Shown here in pieces: positions 20,463 through 29,500 of a DNA stretch of 64,000 nt. Numbering within the stretch: position 1 is the stretch's first letter; the number at the start of each line of letters is the position of its first letter. The notes under the pieces were generated by a model. It was not told the origin of the DNA and did no database searches. It worked only from the letters and a program-made list of their open reading frames with translations. Source of the DNA: Bursaphelenchus xylophilus (Eukaryota; Nematoda; Chromadorea; Rhabditida; Aphelenchoididae); the NCBI GenBank assembly GCA_904066235.2, contig CAJFCV020000004.1:9052001-9116000 (forward strand), read 5' to 3'. Both the position numbers and the translations under genes were made by a program.

Positions 20463-22762
20463 TTAATCTTTATCTCCATTTTCATTTCCATTTTCGTCGC
20501 TCAAACTTTTCCTCGAGACTTCATTCAGGCCGCTATCGCTCAACAGCTCTCGTGTGGGGCCGTGGCCTTTGATCAGGACTTCTCCCTCCTCGCCCGACGC
20601 CTCGGAACTGCTTCGGCTTTGGCTGGGATGACGATGTTTGTGGCGGCGATGCCGGCGTTCGCCCAGTCCGACCATGTGGCAGATCCAGAGCCATGGGATT
20701 TTGCCATCGTCAAGGAATTTATTCACCACTTCCGACGTGACGTAGGGAACATTGCGGCCGCGCAGTTCGTCGCGGGTCTTTTTGATTTGGTCTTCGCTCA
20801 AACCTTTGCTAAAATACGAAAAAAATTATTTTTTCAAAAAATAACTATTTCTAAAATTTTCTACAAGCAACAGATCTCAAATTCCCTCTAAAATTACCTG
20901 CAGTCCTCGATGATACAAGTGAAAAACTTTAGTTTGGCCGCGTCTCTAGCCGTTGAGGCCACACAAATGTCCAACGAAACTCCGCAAACAAACAACGCGT
21001 TGATTGCTTCCTCCTTCAAAATGCCTTCGAGTTCGGTTCTAAAAACATCAGAAGCATAAAAAATGATTTTTATGAGAAAAAGCCTCAAAAAGTATCCAGG
21101 AGATTTTTGAAAAGTATCAAAAAGTATCCAGTAAAAAATTAAAATTTTTTTTTCTTGATCGGGGGATAAGATACATGTTAAAAACAGATCAATTTCTCCA
21201 TTACAAATGATTTTACATTGAGAGGAACACTTGACACATTTTGGGTCAAGTGTTCCCCTCATAGCGAAAAAGCAAAAAACAGGCCGGACTCTATTTTCTG
21301 GCTCTCTAAACTATCCACAAAAAAATTTATGACCCTTTTAAGATATCTAAAAGCGATAATTCTCATTAATTTATCCTCTAAAACAATATAAAACCCCTCC
21401 AAAAAACCCACTTTTTCTGACCAGTATTATCCGCAAATCCCGAGTATGAGTCCACATAGACATCGGAGCCTTTCGTCACATACTTCGCCGGCTCGACTCG
21501 TTTGATATCGTCATGTAAAGCAGCTCCCCACGAGTCGATCATGCAATGGGATGGGTACAAAACCTGTCGAAGTGGTGGATTTTCAAAGCTCACAATGTCG
21601 AAAGGCTTCAATTTGCGGAGGCGGTCGAATTTTTGGAGGGTGCGATCGTTGTTTCGACAGTGTTCGTAGAAGGAAATATGGTTTTGGGGGTGCCAATCCA
21701 AGGTGTAAACAATCATATCGAAGTCGTTGTGGCGGTCCAGAAGACTGTTGATCTTGGGGATCGCATCGTAAGGGTCTTGTCTCGCTCGGCCGTGCTGAAA
21801 TTTGAGAGAAAGTTAATGGAAAAATCTCAAAAATTTTCAGACTGCACGGTGCATAAAATGAAAATTTTTTCCGCACCGTGCAGACAAAAAAAAATTTCTC
21901 CGCACTGTGCACCCAAATCACAAAAAAAATTTCGCACCGCGCAAACAAAAAACGAATTGAAACTGCACAGTGCACCGTGCAAAATTTTTTCTCCGCACTG
22001 TGCACCCAAATAACAAAAAATTTTTCGCACCGTGCGATAAAAAAAGTAAATTGAAACTGCACAGTGCGACTCACAAAATTCTTTTCTCCGCACCGTGCAC
22101 CCAAACAACAAAACCAAATTTTCGCACCGTGCGATAAAATAGTATTTTCGACTGCACAGTGCAGCCCGCAAATTTTTTTCTCCGCACCGTGCACCCAAAT
22201 AACGAAACCAAATTTTCGCACTGTGCGACAAAAAATATTTTCGACTGCACTGTGCAATTCCCAAAAAAACAATGCACAGTGCAAAAACAAAAATTTCAAA
22301 AAAAAATAAGGTTTAAAAATTTTCACCTTGATTCCGAGTGATCCATCGACAAAGTCATTTTGAAAATCGACCAGAACAAAGGCCGACTTTAACCCGTTTA
22401 TTTGATCGACCAGCTTCGCATTGGCTTTCCGTGATTCCTTTTCGTTCAGAACTCCGTCCGCATCCTAAAATACGAAATGATTTTTCGCTAAAAATATGAA
22501 ATTATTTTTCGAAATCACCGTAAAATACGGCGTTAAATTCATCTTGAAAAATCAAAAAAAAAAATTTTTTTTTTTTTTTTTTGAAAAATTGGTTTTTTTT
22601 AAACAATAATATTGCACTTGCCTTATCGAACACATTGAAAACTCTCCTCAGCGACTCTTCGTTGGGCTGTTCGTCGGCGATCAGAGAGCGGAGGAATTCG
22701 GCGAATTCCTCGAACTTTTGGTTTTCCGGGATTCGCTCGACTCGCTTTTTTAATTCCACCAT
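20463..22762 (-). CDS. Nicotinamidase with EF-hand and C-terminal extension, paralog D
   Basis: Fourth nicotinamidase, 382 residues, exons 22622-22762, 22327-22464, 21412-21794, 20898-21038 and 20463-20808. EF-hand loop DKDADGVLNEKE. Catalytic residues Asp80 (VDFQNDF), Lys201 (VTKGSD) and Cys246 (LDICV); metal ligands Asp126, His128 (DWHPQNH) and His176. The last exon adds about 70 residues absent from A-C, His/Arg/Ser-rich and then Glu/Asp/Asn-rich, ending at a TAA that lies inside the TTAA target site of the adjacent palindromic element. Exon 1 appears to use a GC donor (AAG then GCAAGT). The ATG is five bases after a CGTATTTTAG acceptor, which suits trans-splicing. Intron 2 carries the GCACNGTGC array. 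Confidence 0.87.
21842..22284. repeat. GCACNGTGC palindrome array in intron 2 of nicotinamidase D
   Basis: About 15 copies in 443 bases, mixing GCACCGTGC, GCACTGTGC, GCACAGTGC and GCACGGTGC. They are spaced about 20-45 bases apart, with AAAAAATTT-like or CCAAATAAC-like spacers. The array fills almost the whole intron between exons 2 and 3. Confidence 0.9.
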
Positions 22763-23260
22763 GGAAGCTAAAATACGAAGAAAATTATTTTAAATTCACT
22801 TTCTAATATCTTGTAAAAGAAACAAAGCGATAAGGCACAGAAAAAATTGAGAATTTTGTTGATTATTTACATTGTTTACGTCCAAAAGGGCATTTTCAGC
22901 TCACTTCGGGCAAAAAAAGAGGAAAAAAAATAATTTTAGACCTAATTAAAATAAAAAATTCCCTGAATTTCAAATATTCCTATTTTTCTTATTATAAAAA
23001 TTATTAAACCCGTTGTGTTTTGACTTAAAAATTTGGCCTGGAAAGCCAAACAAATGCGTCATTTGTATGTAGGTTGATCACTGGGGACAAACAAATCTCA
23101 TTCCGAAAAACGTGTACTTTGTGGAGGTACAAGGCCGTCAGAATTTGATGAAAATTTGTGGAATTTGGACTAGATTTATGTTATAATATGACAAGGATTT
23201 TCTGGAGAGGTTATGCATTGATATTTCCCCTAGATTTTGCCGCGTCCGACTTTTCGGGTT
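22763..23260. other. Upstream flank of nicotinamidase D
   Basis: Starts with a CTAAAATACG block (22768-22777), which on the minus strand is the CGTATTTTAG acceptor just before the start codon. The rest is AT-rich with no recognisable element. Confidence 0.45.
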
Positions 23261-23655
23261 GATGACAGTTCGAGTCAACACAAAATCGATCGATACGGGA
23301 CGTAGGGCAAGTGGATACCCAAAAAAAGGTTGTAGGAAGTGCCTATGAGGCCCGGCAAAGCCGTTGGATGGTCGGCGGACGCTCGGCGAAGGTCGGCGGA
23401 GACTTGGAAAAGACTTGCATATGTCCATTTTTTCGAATTTTAGCTATTACTAACGTTAGTTTTCTTTACCCTGAGTTATTGTAACATGTAAGAGACCAAA
23501 ATTTGAGGCAAAAAACGAGGATCGGTAACTTTTATCTAGATATTATTGATGTCAGTGCATGTAAAATACCTCAAAATATGTGATAAACTATCCTAGGACC
23601 CGATAAATCTTATTATTTCCACAAATTAAGCCTTCTCCTAGCCTCCCTCATGCAT

Positions 23656-23886
23656 AAGTGAATGGACCTGATCCAGGGGCAAAAAAACGTACCATTTTGT
23701 ATCCGGGAAGTATCAAAAAATGCGGCAAAATGCCTCCCTTTCCAACTAAAAAACTCCGTTTCGAAAGATTCCCTCATAAAAAGGGCGGGTGCGTTTTTGA
23801 AATCGGAGTTTTTTAACTGGGAGAGGGAGATCTTTTGCCACATTTTTTGATACTTCCCGGATGCAAACTGGTACGTGTTTTGCGGC
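23656..23886. mobile_element. Tc1/mariner-type foldback MITE, copy 4 (truncated)
   Basis: Matches the CAGTGACGGACC family through most of both arms, but the right end stops inside the GGTACGTGTTTTGC word, so the terminal bases are missing. Nested in the inverted-repeat region. Confidence 0.6.
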
Positions 23887-24970
23887 AAAAAACGAATATC
23901 CGCAACTTTTACCTAGTTATTATTGATGTGACTACATGTAAAATACCTCAAAAAAGGTGATAACCTATCCTCGGATCCGATAAATCTTATTATTTTCACA
24001 AATTAAGGCTTCTCCTAGCCTCTCTCGTGCATACAAACACGAACCAACGCGATCCATAGTACCATTGACCGTTATATTTTATTAAAACTGTCGCTGACCC
24101 AAAAAATCGTAGCGACGTTTAACCAATCCCCTCCAATCGCATCTCCACTCCACATTTAGCACTTTAAAAACATCACACTACCTATTCTGAGGTCTCAACT
24201 CCACCCTCAATGCCCGAGGGCGTATGCAAGATACGAAAACGTAACGATTGCGTCATCAGTTCGAATCTCTTTTTCAGACCACGAAAAGAAACGTTTGACT
24301 GTCAAATGTGGTTTGACCGTTCGTACATGACTGGAAACCCCTCCGAACAAACTTCTTCGAAGCGCCCAGTCGGGCGAAAATCCTGTACGTTTTGGGCTTT
24401 ACAAAATGCAAAAAAAGGACGACAACAAATCAAGTGTGTCAAATTAAGGGCCGTTTAGAGTCTTGTGGGTCGTGGCGAGGGTTTTTGATTCTCCGGAGAG
24501 TCAAAATGCGGTCAAAGAAGAATTGAGTAAATTACAGTATTTTCTTTTTGAAAATTTTGCGTTTCAACGCAATAAACCGTGGTCAATTCAGCTTACATCT
24601 TTCTGTATGAAAAGATTTGCGTTTTGAAAAAGTCGATATTCAAAAATTTACCCTTCAAAATAACAAAACTCCAATTTAATCTCAAAATTCAAAGCTTTTG
24701 GATGGTCGGCGGACGCTCGGCGAAGGCTCGGCGGATGTCCACTTTTTCTAATTTTAGCTATTCCTAACGCTAGGTTTCTTTACCCTGAGCTACTGTAACA
24801 TATAAAAGGCCAAAATTTGCGGAGAAAAAACGAAAATCCGTAACTTTTATCTAGACGTTATTGAGTGAGTACATGTAAAATACCTCAAAATAGGTGATAT
24901 GCTACCCTAGGACTCGATAAATCTTATTATTTCCACTAATTAAGTCTTCTCCTAGCCTCCTCCATGCACA

Positions 24971-25231
24971 CAGTGTTGGACCTGATCACTAGCCTGATTC
25001 AGTGGCAAAAAACGTACCATTTTGCATCCGGGAAGTATCAAGAAATGTGGCAAAATGTCTCCCTCTCCCAGTAAAACGACTCCGATTTCAAAAGCGCGCC
25101 CGCTCTTTTTGTGAGGGAACCCTTCAAAACGGAGTTCTTTTAGTTGGAAGAGGAGGTATTTTGCGACATTTTTTGATACTTCCCGGATGCAAAATGGTAC
25201 ATTTTTTGCCACTGGATCAGGTCCGTCACTG
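24971..25231. mobile_element. Tc1/mariner-type foldback MITE, copy 5
   Basis: Arms begin CAGTGTTGGACCTGATC and end GGTCCGTCACTG before TA. The copy has a short duplication near the left end. It sits at the centre of the host palindrome, joining the arms at 24690-24970 and 25240-25615. Confidence 0.7.
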
Positions 25232-25615
25232 TATGCATGGAGGAGGCTAGGAGAAGCCTTAATTCGTGGAAATAATAAGATTTATCGAGTCCTAGGGTAG
25301 CTTATCACCTATTTTGAGGTATTTTACATGTACTCACATCAATAATATCTAAATAAAAGTTACGGATTTTCGTTTTTTTCTCCGCAAATTTTGGCCTTTT
25401 ATATTTTACAATAGCTCAGGGTAAAGAAAACTAAGTTAGTAATAGCTAAAATTAGAAAAAATGGACATATTGGAAGTCTTCGCCGAGCCTTCGCCGAGCG
25501 TCCGCCGACCATCCAACGGCTTTACCAGGCCTTGTAGGCACTTTCTACACCTTTTTTTGGGTATCCACCTGCCCTACCTCCCGTATCGAACGATTTTTTT
25601 GATGACCCGAACCGA

Positions 25616-26593
25616 AAAGCTGGGACGCGAAAAAACCCCCAAAATTTCCAGAAAAAATCGCTAGAAGTAAAAATTTTTCTAGTCTAAGACTCCATTCAAA
25701 TACATACCTGATAATCTACCGCCGAATCATCAAAAAAATCTTATCAGTTTCCCTCAAAAAACCAATAAAAATTATCAAATACTACACAAAAACGATAACT
25801 GTTTCTATAATCCTCAAAAATAACGTCATACTCCAAAATTTCTTCTGTTAAAAGTTGAAAAATCCACTCAATAAGGAGCAAATATTATTATAAAATCAAT
25901 TAAATAAAAAAAAACTTACATTTTTATGGATACAATATTGCACTGTGCAGATGGTCATTTACAATAAATTAAGGGGAATTATGGCAATTTTCGCGTGGAA
26001 TGCGGTTGATTATGGCATCTGGAAACAAAAATAAAGCTATTTAAAAGGCTTCTGGAGCACAGAACAGCAAAAAAAATTCAAAAATTTATATTAATTTACC
26101 CATTTCTGGCAAAAAAAATTGTAAAAAAAATCAAAAAATAAGCTGTTGCAAACAAAATAAAGCAAAAGTAATCATCAAAATTTCCTCTACATACCTTTTT
26201 GTTCAAAAATTCGGCTTCAAACCGCGATTAAAAACCAAAAATCGATATAATTTACCTTATTTTAGGTATAAATCATCAAAAAAAGGCCAAATCCAAAGTA
26301 TAAATTGGTGAGATAATGCCTCATACGTCGTATTTTACCCTAAAACCTCTCTAGAGACCCTTCAAACATCTTTCACAACAAAAAATTCATAAAATTTTTA
26401 AAAATTCATCAATAATTTATGGACTTTCACCTCAAAAATCTCAAAAATTCCTTGCAATTCTAGCTGGATGATCAATTTATTATTATTACGACATAATGGA
26501 TGGGCATAAAATCGCTAGAAAATCGGATGAAATTGACTTTTTTTGGGGGCTATTTGAGGTTATGGTATGAATAAGTTATTGGTTCGTTATAAA
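25616..26593. other. Spacer downstream of the JAZF1-like gene
   Basis: Strongly A/T-rich, no open frame of note. Contains an isolated GCACTGTGC (near 25949) and a CGTATTTTAC block (26330). It probably includes the 3' UTR of the minus-strand gene. Confidence 0.4.
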
Positions 26594-29500
26594 TCAGTTC
26601 GGCTCTGGAGGTGGGGGCTGGGAGTTGGGTGGGTAGGCTTGAGCGGCGGACGAGACCCGGATAACTCGCTGGGAGAACTCTGAAACCAAAGATCAACTCA
26701 AATTATTCAATTTGGAATCCAATTTCCACCGCACAGTGCGCTAAAATTGCTCTTCCTACTGCACGGTGCGGATGAAAATATCCCGGAAATTTTTTTGCAC
26801 GGTGCAATCTCAAAATCCTCTCTGTCGCTTTCGCACTGTGCGATCGGGACTTCTTGTTTTTTTTGCACAGTGCAACCTCAAAATCTTTGTCGCTCTTGCA
26901 CTGTGCGATCGGGACTTCTTGTTTTTTTTTTGCACAGTGCAACCTCAAAATCTTTGTCGCTCTTGCACTGTGCAATCTCAAAATCTTTGTCGCTTTTGCA
27001 CTGTGCGATTATAAAATTCTTGTTTTTTGCACAGTGCAATCTCAAAATCTTTGTCGCTTTTGCACTGTGCAATTGGAAATTTTTGCTTTCTTCTGCACAG
27101 TGCCTAAAAACATATTTGTCGCACTGTGCAATCCAGAAATTATTCGCGATTTTGCACGGTGCATTAACAAATCTTCGCGCGACAGCTCTGCACAGTGCAA
27201 TTCACATTGCACGGTGCACTCTAAAAATCTTCTCTGTCGCTTTTGCACTGTGCATTCTGAACTTCTTACTTTTTGCACAGTGCGTAAAAAAATATTTTCC
27301 CGCACCGTGCAATCCAGAAATTATTCGCGATTTTGCACAGTGCATTGACAAGTCTTCGCGCGAGAGTTCTGCACAGTGCAATTCGCAAACATTTTTTGTC
27401 GCTTTTGCACAGTGCAATCACATTTTCTGATTTTTTGTCGCATCGCGCGACCAAAATCAATTTTCGTCCGCACAGTGCAACCAAATTTTTCTTTCCAGAC
27501 TTCTTTGCACAATGCCGATCTAAAAATTCCGATAGCGCACAGTGCAAAAACTAAAATCCTTCTTTTGCACAGTGCAATCTCCCTTTTTCAACTTCGCACC
27601 GTGCAAGTGATCCCAATTCTTTCCGCACTGTGCAAATCATCTGCAATTTTTTCCGCACCGTGCAAAATCTCAAAAACCCCCAAAATTCGGTTCAAAATCG
27701 ATTCTTACGAGACGGAAGGTATCTTGCCGGTTGTCCCTGTTGTGGTTGATAGTAATGTTGAGAGGGTTGGCCTCTGTTGGGGTCGAATCTTGCACGTATC
27801 GAGCTTCCGGCGACCGGTTGATGAGCAATTTGACGGTGCGCAATGTTGTTTCTTGGACCCGCGTCTAAAACCAAATTTTTTAAAAACTTAAAAGACGATT
27901 TTTGGCTCGCTGCGTCAGCCGGGGACATTCAAAAAAATTTTTTTTGAGTTTTTTGGCCTAAAATGTTGGTATAGGTCACTAAAACAGATTCCCAAAATTT
28001 TTTTGCCCAGTGATGCCCGGAAGGTAGAAATTTGCATACGGTTATAACCGTCCTTCTGAGCTCTGCTGTTGCCGTCGCAATAAAGAAAACTCGACGAAAC
28101 CGACACCAGATAGGTTTTGGTGGATGGCAAATTCAAAAATCGCAATTTCAAGATAGTAGGATTACTGTAACATACAGTTTTTGACCATCGGTCGATAAAA
28201 ATCGACCGTATCTCCTTCAAATCAAAAATCCCACAAGATTTTATTGCAGATTTGGAATCAGCGTAAAATTCTGGTCTAGAAACATGTAATTTGCATCCTT
28301 GATTCCGTGGCAGATAAATCATGGCGCAGTGGGTTTTGACGAAAACTAGTAATCTGACGACCCTGGTTCGATCCCCGCTGGAGACAAATATTGTAAAAAA
28401 TATGGAAATGATATTTAATGGAATTATGAGGGTTATATGAGCAACGCTAAGTATTTTTAGACATCAATGGAACATGAATTTAAGGTTAGAACAGGGTTTA
28501 TATTATTTTAGTCTCGGAATCCGTGAAAAATAAAACTGCTTCAAACGGGCTGAAATTGATATCACCTATTCTAGGCCTAATTCTAAGAAACTTTTACGTT
28601 AACTTTTTTTTCTTAGATTACTGTAACGTGGATTACGGTAACAAAAAGCTCGGCCTCCTTAAAGGCGATTTCTTCAAAATTTTCGCATAAAATTAAATTT
28701 TTTTTTGGCTACATTATTCAAACGGCAGAAAGCGGGCATGCCTCATATTTAAAATGCAATTCTAACTCATTTTCAGTCTGAATTAATCTCATCATCCATT
28801 GGTGATATTGTGTTAGATAACTCAGGTATTTCAAAACATACGGCCATAAACGAACTGTTAGTTCGCAAACCCACTCGTTCTTAACCATTCCTACAATCTT
28901 CGTGACATTCCGATGGCTCTGCGCCTTGTGGTATGAAAAAACAAAATTGGGTTTTATGTTACCGTAATCCACGATACAGTAATCTAACAAAAAAAGGTTA
29001 ACGTAAAAGTTTCTTAGAATTAGGCCTAGAATAGGTGATATCAATTTCAGCCCGTTTGAAGCAGTTTTATTTTTCACGGATTCCGAGACTAAAATAATAT
29101 AAACCCTGTTCTAACCTTAAATTCATGTTCCATTGATGTCTAAAAATCTTAGCGTTGCTCATATAACCCTCACAATTCCATTAAATGTCATTTCCATATT
29201 TTTTACAATATTTGTCTCCAGCGGGGATCGAACCAGGGTCGTCAGATTACTAGTTTTCGTCAAAACCCACTGCGCCATGATTTATCTGCCACGGAATCAA
29301 GGATGCAAATTACGTGTTTCTAGACCAGAATTTTATGCTGATTCCAAATCTGCAATAAAATCTTGTGGGATTTTTGATTTGAAGGAGATACGGTCGATTT
29401 TTATCGACCGATGGTCAAAAACTGTATGTTACAGTAATCCTACTAACTTGAAATTGCGATTTTTGAATTTGCCGTCCACCAAAACCTATATGGTGTCGGT

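Larger units (their letters stand above)
23261..25615. mobile_element. Nested inverted-repeat region
   Basis: Outer arms at about 23261-23650 and 25240-25615 are inverted copies (shared words GGTCGGCGGACGCTCGGCGA, CCTTCTCCTAGCCTCC, GTAAAATACCTCAAAATA). A third copy in direct orientation lies at about 24690-24970, and a partial fourth at 23890-24030. Two Tc1-type MITEs sit at the tips of these arms (23656 and 24971). The pattern is best read as two copies of one foldback family, each hit by the same MITE. The segment 24030-24690 is unique and has no recognisable gene. Confidence 0.6.

Noticed and set aside
21583..22326. 247-codon open frame overlapping nicotinamidase D exon 3 and intron 2
   Set aside because: Same cause: the palindrome array lacks stop codons in several frames. 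Nicotinamidase exons explain the conserved part.
26747..27430. Cys/Phe/Ser-rich open frame of 227 codons on the plus strand and similar ones on both strands
   Set aside because: The frame is a by-product of the GCACNGTGC array, which gives repeated FCTVQ/ALCN-like words in several frames. It lies inside a minus-strand intron.
26731..27664. CRISPR-like array
   Set aside because: Repeats are 9-11 bases with variable centres and spacing of 15-35 bases, partly repeated spacers, no cas genes, and a eukaryotic intron context.
28574..29030. TTAGGCCTA words that resemble the nematode telomere repeat TTAGGC
   Set aside because: A single word per palindrome arm, not tandem, with no sign of telomere addition or a chromosome-breakage site.
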